From: Betaproteobacteria bacterium
Lineage (GTDB): Bacteria; Pseudomonadota; Gammaproteobacteria; Tethybacterales; Tethybacteraceae
Direction of reading: 5' to 3'
Assembly (NCBI GenBank): GCA_026710225.1
Contig: JAPORI010000130.1
Location: 1-23,086, forward strand
DNA: 23,086 nucleotides
The notes beneath the pieces were generated by a model. The model had not been told where the DNA came from. It did no database searches and worked only from the letters and a program-made list of their open reading frames with translations. Shown one piece after another: positions 1-8,482 of this stretch. The stretch's first letter is position 1; each line of letters begins with the position of its first letter. A program made the translations under genes and the position numbers.

Positions 1-123
1 TCAGTTCGGAGACGAATTCAACATTCAGGACCGATACGCTACACACAAAATTCTATACACGCCCCACACGCCCCAATCTAAACTTCCATCTTACTCGCCA
101 CCCCACCTCTGTATTACATTCAG
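1..123. other. intergenic leader, no gene seen
   Basis: No coding region can be supported here. The stretch is C-rich in its second half and carries a 9-bp tandem duplication at 57-74. The bases just before the ATG at 124 contain no Shine-Dalgarno-like sequence; a weak TATTAC element sits at 112-117. It may hold the promoter of the downstream membrane protein gene, but this is inference only. Confidence 0.4.
57..74. repeat. perfect 9-bp tandem direct repeat, two copies
   Basis: ACACGCCCC occurs twice without a gap (57-65 and 66-74), about 50 bp upstream of the membrane glycosyltransferase-like gene. It could be a regulator site or a chance duplication in a C-rich stretch. Confidence 0.5.
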
Positions 124-1776
124 ATGCCCCCAGCAATAGCCAGAATTGATCCAGTTACTGCCGGCGCAGTGGTTCTGGTCGCGACCTATTTTGTGGTCAA
201 GGTTTTCTTGGCCAACAGTTGGTTTATGGAAGACACTTTCATCTACATGCGCATTGCCGAGAATTTTGCGGCAGGCTACGGACTTGTTTACAACCCCGGC
301 GAGTACTATTACAACTCCAGCGATTTTCTGTGGAACCTGCTGCTTTCCACGCCCTATTTCTTATCGATCGACCCGGCTTTGTTTGTCAAGCTTGCAAACG
401 GATTTTTTGGCTGCGCGGCGGCTGTATTGGTCTATCTGATTGTCGGCAGGCTAACTGATCGATTTTCGGCTCTGCTGGCGATGATCCTGATCGCGACCCA
501 CTGGACTTTCTTCGTTCTGGGACAAGTAGGCTACATGATCTATCTAACCTGCATTGCGGCTTTGGCTACGGTATACTTTGCAATCCGCTATGCGGAAAAT
601 CCTGGCGGCAAAAGTGCCTTGGCGGCAGGGTTATCGCTGTTTATGCTGCCTCTTACCCGTTTGGACGCAATGCTGCCGTTCTCGGTTTTGTGGTGTCTGA
701 TGGCATGGCTAACCTGCCGACACGGAAACTCCCGCAAGGTGCACCATCTGCTGGTTGCATGCGCCTTGCCGGTGCTGCTTTTTGCCGGTGTCTTGCTGGG
801 CAAGTACCTGTACTACGGCGACATTCTGCCTGTAGGCTATCATGTCAAGATAGGTGCCAAGGTGCCCAAGGATTTCTGGTTTTATTTCAAAGATGGACTT
901 TTGTACAACTGGACCTATCTGCGTCAGTATGGGTTTTTTGTCTTCATTCCGGTCGCGATTTTCCTGGCGGCACAAGAATATCGAAAAAGAAAAGGGTTGT
1001 CGCACAAGAAGCGCAAAAAGTTATACCCGCCACAAGTAGATATCGTCAAATTTCCGGTTCTGATAGCCTGTATTGCAGTGGTGTTTCTGCAATTTGCCTA
1101 CATGCTGCGTACCGGCGGCATAGTGGAAGAATTCAGGTTTCACAAGGTTACCGCGCCTTTTCTGTTTATCTTAATTATGCAGAGCATGTGGCGAAAAAGA
1201 AATATTGCGGTGGTATCAACTGTCATCATGATCGGCGCGTCAATTGTCCATGCCACGACCTATAAGTATGCTAGGGATGGTCTTGCTTTTGCAATCAAGA
1301 CTACTAATCCTCTGGAAGAAACAGTAAGCGGTTCATGGCAGTCGATGAGCAATCAACGCTTCGCGGAATTCGCGGAATTTTTCTCGGAACTGCCGGATTT
1401 TCATCCGGACATCAAGATAGCATCTGGCACCGGCGGCACTCCAGCTTTTTATCTTCGCCAGCATTTCGTTGAGATGCATGGCTATCTGGACACAAGCATC
1501 CTCGAAGACGGCAACCACTACAAAAATCCGGGTCATTCCCAGCATGGGCACTATCTGTGGGTTAATCCGACTTTTTTGTTGCAAAAAAGAGTCAACCTGG
1601 TCTTCGGGGTTCCTCATTTTCGTCCAAAAAATTGGCGAAAACTTGTTGGCGGACAGAATCTGGCTGACATGTTTTTCCAAGTTAACGGAGCACATATTAT
1701 TCCCGCGATGCCTTCTGACATGCAAATTGTCGAATTCCCGATGAGCGACGGCACGGTACTGCAACCGGACACTTGA
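124..1776 (+). CDS. GT-C-type integral membrane glycosyltransferase-like protein
   Basis: This 550-residue protein has many hydrophobic segments: one near residues 12-30, several between 80 and 235, and others near 270-285, 315-330 and 350-385. The first large extracytoplasmic loop carries an acidic motif, MEDTFIYMRIAENFAAGYG, followed by LVYNPGE and a Trp-containing helix. That arrangement is typical of lipid-linked-sugar-using GT-C enzymes of the PMT/ArnT/AftB type, where the loop acidic residue is catalytic. The C-terminal part (about 400-550) is a soluble, probably periplasmic domain. By family knowledge it would transfer a sugar from a polyprenyl-phosphate donor to an envelope polymer or lipid; donor and acceptor cannot be told. 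The gene is poorer in G+C than the genes after 2653, suggesting a different origin. The start is the first ATG in frame; no Shine-Dalgarno is visible. It stands alone on its strand. Confidence 0.6.
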   Translation: MPPAIARIDPVTAGAVVLVATYFVVKVFLANSWFMEDTFIYMRIAENFAAGYGLVYNPGEYYYNSSDFLWNLLLSTPYFLSIDPALFVKLANGFFGCAAAVLVYLIVGRLTDRFSALLAMILIATHWTFFVLGQVGYMIYLTCIAALATVYFAIRYAENPGGKSALAAGLSLFMLPLTRLDAMLPFSVLWCLMAWLTCRHGNSRKVHHLLVACALPVLLFAGVLLGKYLYYGDILPVGYHVKIGAKVPKDFWFYFKDGLLYNWTYLRQYGFFVFIPVAIFLAAQEYRKRKGLSHKKRKKLYPPQVDIVKFPVLIACIAVVFLQFAYMLRTGGIVEEFRFHKVTAPFLFILIMQSMWRKRNIAVVSTVIMIGASIVHATTYKYARDGLAFAIKTTNPLEETVSGSWQSMSNQRFAEFAEFFSELPDFHPDIKIASGTGGTPAFYLRQHFVEMHGYLDTSILEDGNHYKNPGHSQHGHYLWVNPTFLLQKRVNLVFGVPHFRPKNWRKLVGGQNLADMFFQVNGAHIIPAMPSDMQIVEFPMSDGTVLQPDT

Positions 1777-2470
1777 TGACCTGTTTGCCCGAAAAAACGT
1801 CAGGGTGTATGATTTGTAGATGAACAAGTAAGGCGATGCCATGATCGCATAAACTTATTTGATTTCGCCATCGTGTTCCATAGGAAGTTTCCTGCCTGAC
1901 CCCTGATTTCTATATACTAAATCGCACATCCCCAAAGACGGTTTTTGCATTGAAGACGAAAGTAAATGAGATGCCAAAATCGCTGCCTCGAGGGACTGTA
2001 AAATCTGGGGCTGCGCGATCCGTGATCGGTGATTTGTCCTTGTCGGAGCCAGACATGAACCCCAAGCAGCCTGCGAACAAAGCAACTGCCGGGCAGGTAT
2101 TTTCCAGTGGATGTCCAGCACGCCTGCTGGATTGGCTACGATGTCTCCGACCGACATTCCAAACTGTCCCGATCATAATATTTTCAGCACCAGCAAGTTG
2201 GCTGGTTATCCCTGATGTGTTCACATACGTACCAGCATACCTCTTGCGTCGGTGTAGCGAGCCACAAATTTGTGATATAAAAATTTGAGCATCTTTTCCC
2301 CTGTCAAACATTTGATTCAAGGCATCCTATCAAATCAATTCCAGAAAGAACCCTCTCTTTATTATGTTGCGAACTTGCCGCCGCTACACCAGGTGGCAGA
2401 CTAGGTAAAACCAGGGTGGCCCCCCGACACTAGCACGCCTCTTTTAGCTCGATGGTGAATGCCTGCTAAT

Positions 2471-2493
2471 CGTCACTGAATTGACGCTTTTTT
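2471..2493 (+). terminator. candidate intrinsic terminator
   Basis: CGTCA (2471-2475) and TGACG (2482-2486) form a 5-bp stem with a 6-nt loop, followed after one base by six T residues (2488-2493). The stem is short, and no gene lies close upstream on the plus strand, so if it works it would end an unrecognised transcript such as a small RNA. Confidence 0.35.
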
Positions 2494-2611
2494 AGGTTTT
2501 GCCCAGGCGAGATGCCGGTATTCTAATTGCAAGCGTCCCGGCTTTTAGGGCAATAATCAGTATCACACACGGGAAAAACAATGTTTTAGATTCCGCCGAA
2601 GCATTTTCCTG

Positions 2612-2636
2612 AAACTTGAGCAATACCATCAAGTTT
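2612..2636 (-). terminator. hairpin downstream of the solute-binding protein gene
   Basis: AAACTTGA (2612-2619) and TCAAGTTT (2629-2636) give a perfect 8-bp stem with a 9-nt loop, 17 bp beyond the stop codon of the minus-strand gene ending at 2653. No T tract follows on the minus strand, so it may be a factor-dependent end or an mRNA 3'-stabilising hairpin rather than a classical terminator. Confidence 0.4.
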
Positions 2637-2652
2637 GAAAAACTGCATAATA

Positions 2653-3768
2653 TCAGGGAGCAACCGCCGCCGCCAAAGCCTCAGATGCAGGCAGCAGACC
2701 GGTAATTGCCTTGCTGATTCCGTCTTCGGCCAAACTATCCAGCTCCTCAACACTGACGCTACCGCCAACCGCTGCCGGCGGCTGGAGCAGACTGGCGCGC
2801 AACGCCCGTTGCGCGGTCGCACTCGGCGCCACCGCCTTTTCGGCCACCACCGCGTCCGGAGAAGGATTGCGGCCTGTCGCCGCGTACCACATAAATGACA
2901 GGGCTGCATCGATGTTCTCACCACCTTCGGCAACCGCCAGCAATCGCAATTGCGGCCAGGCAGTCGCGATCGCACCCGGCAAGGCTAGCGCCGCCATCTT
3001 GTCCGTCGCTTCCGGCGGCTGCAAACCGCCCAGAAACAGTGCGCACTTGCCTTCAACAAACAACTGCTCGGCAGCAACCCGATCCAGCTCGGCGCTATCT
3101 GCCGGCGCGGCGGCGGCCAGCAGCCGCGCATAACGCTCCAGCGCAAAAACCCAGTCTTCGCTCAGTGCTGCTTCCGGTTGTGGCTGCTGCCAGGAGCCAC
3201 CGGCTTCGGCAATCATGGCACGCACCATCAGGCCGTGCATCTGCACACCCGGCGGACAAAAACCGCGCACACCAGCCATCGGATCATTGAGTTTTATCGC
3301 CAGATTCTCGACTGCATCCCAGTCGAGATCTTCGCCAAGTTCAATGCCGGCAGCTGCCAAGTGCCCTTGCCGGTACCACAGCAGGGAAACATTAACCGAC
3401 TGCGGCACCGCCCGGTAGAGGATTTCATCTTCGGGTTCGGCCTGGCTGAACATCGCCGCCAGCATCGGCGCCGGTGCCAGCACCTCGTCCGGCTTGGGAT
3501 GGGCGGCTATCTTGCCGGAGTCGATCAGTGCCAGCATCTGCTGCACCGGCAGATAGTACAAATCGGGTTTGGCTACATCCTGATCGGCCTGGCGCGGCAG
3601 CCAGACGATCTGGTGACCGGTACGCTCTTGCCAGGATTCGATAAGTTTTTCGAGCCGGGCGTACTCGCGGTATTCGGCTGCAAGCAAGACATCGTCGGCG
3701 ACAGCCCCGGGTAGCAAGGCCAAGCCGAGCAGGATTTTGCCAATCCTGCTAGCCACGCAGCCGCGCAT
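2653..3768 (-). CDS. periplasmic extracellular solute-binding protein, family 1-like
   Basis: A 371-residue protein with a Sec signal peptide: basic start, hydrophobic core KILLGLALLPG, and a probable cleavage after AVA near residue 24. The mature part resembles family 1 (sugar/oligosaccharide) ABC-transporter binding proteins. It opens with a LEKLIESWQERTGH-type helix, has SLLWYRQGHLAAAGI in the middle (the usual 'WYR..+..+AGI' signature), then DWDAVENLAIKLNDP and an AGGSW turn. It is somewhat shorter than the usual 400-450 residues. The substrate is unknown. The ATG lies inside the last codons of nhaA (20-bp overlap), so translation is probably coupled to that antiporter. No permease or ATPase gene is nearby, which is unusual for a binding protein; it may serve a transporter encoded elsewhere or have a non-transport role. 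Confidence 0.72.
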   Translation of the reverse strand: MRGCVASRIGKILLGLALLPGAVADDVLLAAEYREYARLEKLIESWQERTGHQIVWLPRQADQDVAKPDLYYLPVQQMLALIDSGKIAAHPKPDEVLAPAPMLAAMFSQAEPEDEILYRAVPQSVNVSLLWYRQGHLAAAGIELGEDLDWDAVENLAIKLNDPMAGVRGFCPPGVQMHGLMVRAMIAEAGGSWQQPQPEAALSEDWVFALERYARLLAAAAPADSAELDRVAAEQLFVEGKCALFLGGLQPPEATDKMAALALPGAIATAWPQLRLLAVAEGGENIDAALSFMWYAATGRNPSPDAVVAEKAVAPSATAQRALRASLLQPPAAVGGSVSVEELDSLAEDGISKAITGLLPASEALAAAVAP

Positions 3769-4921
3769 GCAAAAACAGCCAGCCGCCGATTCCGGCGATC
3801 AGCGATCCGCTCAGTACCCCGAGCTTGGTAAGATTGACCATTTCCTCGGACACATCCTGAAACGCAAGGTTGCCGATGAACAGGCTAACCGTAAAGCCGA
3901 TTCCGCACAGCAGTGCCACCCCGAAAACCCTCTCCCAGTTCAGTCCCGGAGGAAACTTGCCGACTCCGCACAGCAACGCCAAACCAACTGCCGCGCAGAT
4001 TCCGACCGGCTTGCCAACCACCAGCCCAAGCGCGATGCCCAGCGGCAGCGGCGCGAGCAGATCGGACGGATTGAGGCCGGCGAACTCGACACCGGCGTTG
4101 ACGAACGCGAACAGCGGCATGATCAGCAACGCAACCGGCTGGTGCAGGGCATGCTCGAGTTTTTGCAGCGGCGTCTCCGAGATACTCTCCGGCTTGCGCT
4201 TGTGCGGAATGCAGGCGGCGGTAAGCACCCCGGCTATCGTCGCGTGTATGCCCGAATTTTTCATCGCAACCCACAGCAGTGCCCCCAGGATTAGATACGG
4301 CGCCAGCCTGACCACCCCGATCCGGCCGAGCACCAGCATCGCGATCACGATCAGCGCCGCGGCGACCAGGTACCACGGCTGCAACTTGCCGGCGTAGAAA
4401 AAGGCGATGATCAGAATCGCCAGCAGATCGTCAATGACCGCAACTGTGGTCAGGAAGACCTTCATCGCAATCGGCACCCGCGATCCGAGCAGCGCCAGCA
4501 CCGACAGCGAGAACGCGATGTCGGTTGCGATTGGCACCGCCCAGCCGTGGAGGACATCATCGCCGCCGGAAAAATTGAACAGGACATAAATTGCCGCCGG
4601 TGCGATCATCCCGCCGATCGCGGCCGCCGCCGGCAGCATCACCCGCCGCATTGACGACAGTTCGCCACTTATCAGTTCCCGCTTGATTTCCAGCGCGACG
4701 AACAGGAAGAAGATCGCCATCAACCCGTCGCTCACCCAGAAGTGGAGACCGCCGGAGAGCTCCCGGCCGCCGACTCCAACTGTTATGTTGAAGTGCAGGA
4801 ACTCGTGATAGAGGTGCTGCAGCGGCGGGAAATTGGCGCAGATAACTGCAGCAAGTGCGCACAGCATCAGCAGCACCCCGGCGCCAACGCTGCTTTTGAG
4901 GAAGTGTATTGCTTTGAACAT
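3749..4921 (-). CDS. nhaA: Na+/H+ antiporter NhaA
   Basis: The 390-residue length matches the family (E. coli 388). The protein is hydrophobic throughout, with about 12 membrane segments. Key residues are present: ATDIAFSLSVLALLG with Asp134 (E. coli Asp133), AVIDDLLAI with the ion-binding pair Asp164-Asp165 (E. coli 163-164), and VVGKPVGI with Lys304 (E. coli Lys300). NhaA exchanges cytoplasmic Na+ or Li+ for external protons across the inner membrane and contributes to pH and sodium homeostasis. The ATG at 4921 follows an AGGCG weak ribosome binding site. A TAGAAT element lies only 10 nt before the start. The 3' end overlaps the following solute-binding protein gene by 20 bp, pointing to one transcript. 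Confidence 0.96.
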   Translation of the reverse strand: MFKAIHFLKSSVGAGVLLMLCALAAVICANFPPLQHLYHEFLHFNITVGVGGRELSGGLHFWVSDGLMAIFFLFVALEIKRELISGELSSMRRVMLPAAAAIGGMIAPAAIYVLFNFSGGDDVLHGWAVPIATDIAFSLSVLALLGSRVPIAMKVFLTTVAVIDDLLAILIIAFFYAGKLQPWYLVAAALIVIAMLVLGRIGVVRLAPYLILGALLWVAMKNSGIHATIAGVLTAACIPHKRKPESISETPLQKLEHALHQPVALLIMPLFAFVNAGVEFAGLNPSDLLAPLPLGIALGLVVGKPVGICAAVGLALLCGVGKFPPGLNWERVFGVALLCGIGFTVSLFIGNLAFQDVSEEMVNLTKLGVLSGSLIAGIGGWLFLHARLRG

Positions 4922-4931
4922 TTCGCCTGCT

Positions 4932-4937
4932 ATTCTA
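4932..4937 (-). promoter_or_regulatory. possible -10 element of nhaA
   Basis: TAGAAT on the minus strand (5 of 6 bases of TATAAT) ends 10 nt before the nhaA ATG. No good -35 hexamer is found 16-18 bp upstream. If it is used, the mRNA would have almost no leader. Confidence 0.3.
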
Positions 4938-5049
4938 ACGAATCAACTGCGCAAAGGTGATGCCGGCCCGGACGGAGGCGAGGGGGCACTCGATCGGCCA
5001 GTCTAGAATAATTTGCGCCCTAGCGATGATTTTCATGGCATTTTCAAGG

Positions 5050-5069
5050 ACAGGCAAAGCCTTGCCTGT
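5050..5069 (-). terminator. hairpin after the spermidine-synthase-like membrane protein gene
   Basis: ACAGGCAA (5050-5057) and TTGCCTGT (5062-5069) form a perfect 8-bp stem with a 4-nt loop, 4 bp past the stop codon at 5074. There is no real T tract after it on the minus strand, so termination strength is uncertain. Confidence 0.45.
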
Positions 5070-5073
5070 AATC

Positions 5074-7962
5074 CTAGGGTTCGACAGAGGTTTGCTTTTC
5101 CTCCTTTCGCGCAAAGGCATGCGCCAAAATCAAGCGCGCTGCCGTCTGATAGCGCTTTTCCAAGGTAGGGGAAATCCTGTCAAGCAATTGCGGCACAAGA
5201 TCATATTGCCCCTCGGCAATCGCAGCAAGCATCGTCTTGAGGGCGATCCGGACATCCGGATCAAACTCTGCGATCAGTTTGCGGCCAACTATGACATTGA
5301 CTCCGTTGAGCATGGCATCCGGATAGTTTTGCCGGGCAAAACTTTCCCAGAATGCAAAGAAGGCTGCAGTTTCAGCATCCGCAACCGCTTTCTGGTAGCA
5401 TTCCATATGCTCGGCTATCTTTTTCCAGAGCAGGTCCTTTTCCTTACGATCAAGAAACGACTCAGCCAGAGATGTCCGCTCCTCAAGCGCGACTATGAAC
5501 TTGGCAACCGTCTGCCGATCCGAACAGCCGTCCGGAAACCGAAGTTGCTTTCCCAGCTTGATCTGGGCAACAAAACCGTCAAGCCTTTCAATGAGTTGTT
5601 GGGCATCCTCGGCAGCCAGCACATTCAGCGCCGACTTCCGGCCGGCCAACCCAAGCTCTCCTTGCAGCGTGACAATGGATCTGGCTCCGGGCAGAATATC
5701 GTTGTTAAAAATCCAGTTCTCCTGCTGGCGCAGTACGATGAACGAGTCATACACGCCCTTTGCAAACCCGAGCGGCGCCCGGCTGGCAAACACGGCCTGC
5801 CGGTCAGCAGGCGCGGCAAATTCATAACTGGCAAACAGTGGCGCGAACGTCTGGTTGTCGCCGATCCTGAAAATGTCCAGATCCGCCGCCGAAGCAATTC
5901 CGATTCTTGCCGCCGCTGCGCTCAGCCCCTCCTCGGCAGCAATCAGATCGGCGGACGGCTTCTCGCCACCACCAGCGACGACGAGCAATGATTGGGCAGC
6001 CATGAACACTTCGTAGTTGGGGAAATGCTCTGCCAGGGCAGTCATGATCCGGGCTGTATCCTCATTGTCAATGAACTCGAGCGCAATTCGCTGAATTAGA
6101 TAGCCGTCACTGGCAAGCGCTCTCCGCATCCTGGCAAAACCGGCTGGCTGGCTGTCGAAAAATACCGCCGGAACATCGACATGTATCTGGATGCGCTCAT
6201 CCTCAAATACCCGATTGATCTGCGCCCCGAGTTGGGAAACCGATCTGATTGCCTCGACCTCCGGCTCAACGACATGCACTTGGGCGAAACTGGAACGCTC
6301 CAGCAAGATCGCCGGCACCAGAGCGCTACCGAAGCCGGCCACCGCTGCCCGCACCGGATCCTTTGCACGGGAGATCGGCAGCAGTCCCGTCAAAGCATCA
6401 ACAATCTCTGCCGGCCGGAGGTTTTCATCCGGCTGACTCGGCAGATAATTGCGCAACAGACCCAGCGGCACGCCATTGTAGTTGATTCCCAGCAACCCCC
6501 CGACACCGAGAACGCTAACGCTAGCAGAAGTCCCTTCGGCATGATAATACTGCCTGATATTGTCACTGAACAACGGTATTCCATCTTGCTTGCCGCCGAT
6601 ATAGTGGCCGGCGCTCACCACTCGGGCATCCGGTGGCGCATGCACTACGAATGCGACAACTGCAACCAAAGACAAATGCGCAGCCCATCTTATGCGCGAG
6701 AATTCGCTGCGCCTGATGAACACAAACGCCGCAATGAGCGCCGCCAGCGCTGCCACTGCAACAACTGTCTTGATTCCAGTCACAGGCAGCAGCAGCACAA
6801 ACAGCAGCACTCCACCACAGCCAGCGAGCAAAGTCAGTGCGCTCGCACGCAAAAAGGCCACAGGGCCGGATTCGCCGGCGACATGGCGCGAGACGCTCCC
6901 CAAAACAATTCCGGCACAAAACGCGGGCAGAAACAGGAACAAAAACTGAAAGGCGGCCGCCATGGTCAGATACTGAAACGCCCGCACCGCCTCGACCCTC
7001 TCGTGCCAGGAAATCCCGCGGCTATCTGCCGCAACCTTGATTAAATGCTCGTGCAGGAACATCCCGGCAAACAGCGCCAACCCCAGCAGTAGCAGCGCCC
7101 GGCTTGCCACTAAAGGCGCGCCCGCCTTATGCTTTGCAAAGCCGCTCTTGATCCCGAAAGCAAGGATAGCAAATGCAACAAGCACACCAAGAGTGCTGAC
7201 TATCTGCAGCGGCCCAAATGCATTGACAAAGATGCGCAGCCAGATGGGAAGGCCGGCACAAAAGGCCAGCAGCGCAACAGCCGCAACGCTCACCAACAGC
7301 CGATCGGGGCCAGTTGGTGGAGAAGAATCATCTTCCTCAAACAGCCAGCGATGATGCGCCGCCCAACCGACCAGCGCCAGCGTAGCCAGCAAGATAGCAG
7401 CCAGCAAGAGCAACGCCGGCAGACCGAGATAAAATTTTCCGGCAAAACCGGCAATAATGCCGACGACAAAACCGGCAGCCAGCCAGAACACCAGCATGCC
7501 GACCATTTGCTGCCGAAATTGTGCGCCTGAATAAGTCATTATCCGCTCGAACGCAAACGCCAGCGCAGCAGCAATCAAAAAAATCTGCAATCCAGCCATC
7601 AATCCAAACGCAGCCATCCGGCCGGCTACACCTGTACCGGATGTAACCAATTGCGCGTGCAGGATTCCGATCAGATCATTGAAGTACACCCCCAGCAGGG
7701 CGGCACACCCCAGCAGTGCCCCGGCCGCCAGCAGAGCATTATTGCGCCAATTGTCAATCCGGGCAACTCGGGCTACCAGTGCGAATCCGGCGGCGGCCGC
7801 CGCCAGCAGGATGGCCGCCGCCGGCCAAGTTGCAGCGGGCGCAAACCCGGAAATGATGTTGAAATGTCCGAAAAGGCCAAGGGCACTCAAGCCGGTCGCA
7901 CAGCCGGCGAGAAAGAAGCACATGCCCGCCTGGATCCAGGTTGCTGTTTTAAACTGATTCAC
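5074..7962 (-). CDS. polytopic membrane protein with degenerate spermidine-synthase-like domain
   Basis: A 962-residue protein beginning with GTG at 7962. Residues 1-445 hold about 12-13 hydrophobic segments (near 10-30, 45-65, 77-95, 118-138, 155-200, 222-242, 252-270, 288-305, 332-355, 372-418 and 428-441). A soluble part follows. Residues 450-665 resemble the spermidine-synthase fold of fused 'membrane transporter/spermidine synthase' proteins: ASVSVL plus a short GINYNGVPLG hairpin, then an AdoMet-like strand-loop VAGFGSALVP (541-550) and an acidic strand end VHVVEPEVEAI (562-572). The usual GGGDGG loop and the active-site Asp pattern are not recognisable, so polyamine synthesis is doubtful. 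Residues about 670-962 are an extra helical C-terminal region that I cannot assign. No Shine-Dalgarno is visible before the GTG. It is followed on the same strand by nhaA. Confidence 0.6.
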   Translation of the reverse strand: MNQFKTATWIQAGMCFFLAGCATGLSALGLFGHFNIISGFAPAATWPAAAILLAAAAAGFALVARVARIDNWRNNALLAAGALLGCAALLGVYFNDLIGILHAQLVTSGTGVAGRMAAFGLMAGLQIFLIAAALAFAFERIMTYSGAQFRQQMVGMLVFWLAAGFVVGIIAGFAGKFYLGLPALLLLAAILLATLALVGWAAHHRWLFEEDDSSPPTGPDRLLVSVAAVALLAFCAGLPIWLRIFVNAFGPLQIVSTLGVLVAFAILAFGIKSGFAKHKAGAPLVASRALLLLGLALFAGMFLHEHLIKVAADSRGISWHERVEAVRAFQYLTMAAAFQFLFLFLPAFCAGIVLGSVSRHVAGESGPVAFLRASALTLLAGCGGVLLFVLLLPVTGIKTVVAVAALAALIAAFVFIRRSEFSRIRWAAHLSLVAVVAFVVHAPPDARVVSAGHYIGGKQDGIPLFSDNIRQYYHAEGTSASVSVLGVGGLLGINYNGVPLGLLRNYLPSQPDENLRPAEIVDALTGLLPISRAKDPVRAAVAGFGSALVPAILLERSSFAQVHVVEPEVEAIRSVSQLGAQINRVFEDERIQIHVDVPAVFFDSQPAGFARMRRALASDGYLIQRIALEFIDNEDTARIMTALAEHFPNYEVFMAAQSLLVVAGGGEKPSADLIAAEEGLSAAAARIGIASAADLDIFRIGDNQTFAPLFASYEFAAPADRQAVFASRAPLGFAKGVYDSFIVLRQQENWIFNNDILPGARSIVTLQGELGLAGRKSALNVLAAEDAQQLIERLDGFVAQIKLGKQLRFPDGCSDRQTVAKFIVALEERTSLAESFLDRKEKDLLWKKIAEHMECYQKAVADAETAAFFAFWESFARQNYPDAMLNGVNVIVGRKLIAEFDPDVRIALKTMLAAIAEGQYDLVPQLLDRISPTLEKRYQTAARLILAHAFARKEEKQTSVEP

Positions 7963-7970
7963 TGTCGCTG

Positions 7971-7976
7971 ATTCTA
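7971..7976 (-). promoter_or_regulatory. possible -10 element of the large membrane protein gene
   Basis: TAGAAT on the minus strand lies 8 nt before the GTG at 7962. With the usual 6-8 nt to the transcription start, the message would begin at or beside the start codon, which fits the missing ribosome binding site. No convincing -35 hexamer is seen. Confidence 0.3.
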
Positions 7977-8158
7977 TCCATCGATCGCAGTGACAGACCG
8001 GCGTATTCGGCCACCGATTGAATCAGGCAGTTAGCCTGCCGCTGTGCAATGATATGGAGATTGCGGCCGGCCAGAAGTGCAAACACCAACAGCGGCGCAA
8101 AACAATTGCGAGGCAATTTCCCAAAAGTGAAGGCGCAGAATCTCGATCGGGGCGCACA

Positions 8159-8176
8159 TGTGCTTGCGCGAGCACA
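8159..8176. repeat. 6-bp inverted repeat
   Basis: TGTGCT (8159-8164) and AGCACA (8171-8176) flank a 6-nt TGCGCG centre. It may be an operator-like palindrome or a small hairpin in the clpS upstream region; no regulator can be named. Confidence 0.4.
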
Positions 8177-8188
8177 GCCGCCTCTCCA

Positions 8189-8210
8189 GCCGGTGTCCAC
8201 AGCAACCGGC
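8189..8210. repeat. 6-bp inverted repeat with 10-nt loop
   Basis: GCCGGT (8189-8194) and ACCGGC (8205-8210) can form a GC-rich stem. There is no T tract after it. Its role is unknown. Confidence 0.35.
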
Positions 8211-8471
8211 TTGCGTCTTAATCCTCGATGCGGAGTCCGGAAGCGCCGGCGCGATCAACAACGCCTATGCTGCGGTGCACACAAAGTTGGGCAGCAAAGA
8301 TGTGTCGACATCAACTGGCAGCGGCAAATTAACCTCATTGGTTGATCCGGGCGGTCTCGGCGACCAGAAAACTGCGGCCCGGATCGGGGAGACCAGCGGC
8401 AGTTGGCGCAATTGCGCTGCGGGCTTGGTCATGGGCGTTCCTGATTCTGTCTGCTGCCGGCTTGCCGGTTT

Positions 8472-8482
8472 TGATATACAAT
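8472..8482 (+). promoter_or_regulatory. candidate clpSA promoter, extended -10 type
   Basis: The string TGATATACAAT contains TACAAT (8477-8482, 5 of 6 bases of TATAAT) and also a TG-N-TATACA arrangement. It lies about 30 bp before the clpS ATG. A matching -35 hexamer is not evident. Confidence 0.35.

Larger units (their letters stand above)
1777..2652. other. about 880 bp without a convincing gene, low G+C
   Basis: Reading frames of 60-136 codons exist on both strands (for example minus 1910-2320 and plus 1950-2288), but none resembles a known family, they overlap one another, and none has a good ribosome binding site. The region is AT-richer than the bulk of the window. It holds a possible intrinsic terminator at 2471-2493, an 8-bp perfect hairpin at 2612-2636, and a CTGACCCCTGATTT string near 1896-1909. 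It may be decayed coding or mobile DNA, or contain an unannotated small RNA; neither can be shown here. Confidence 0.5.
4922..5073. other. intergenic region between two minus-strand genes
   Basis: These 152 bp separate the large membrane protein gene (stop at 5074-5076) from nhaA. They contain a perfect hairpin immediately after the upstream stop and a TAGAAT -10-like element next to the nhaA start. No gene is visible. Confidence 0.5.

Noticed and set aside
1821..1850. Hairpin GCGAT/ATCGC after the membrane glycosyltransferase gene as a terminator
   Set aside because: Only 5 bp of stem (1833-1848), 57 bp after the stop codon, and no T tract beyond a mixed A/T stretch.
1910..2320. Minus-strand open frame of 136 codons in the left gene-poor region
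   Set aside because: No recognisable domain, no ribosome binding site, and overlapping frames of similar quality on both strands. It could be a decayed gene but cannot be supported.
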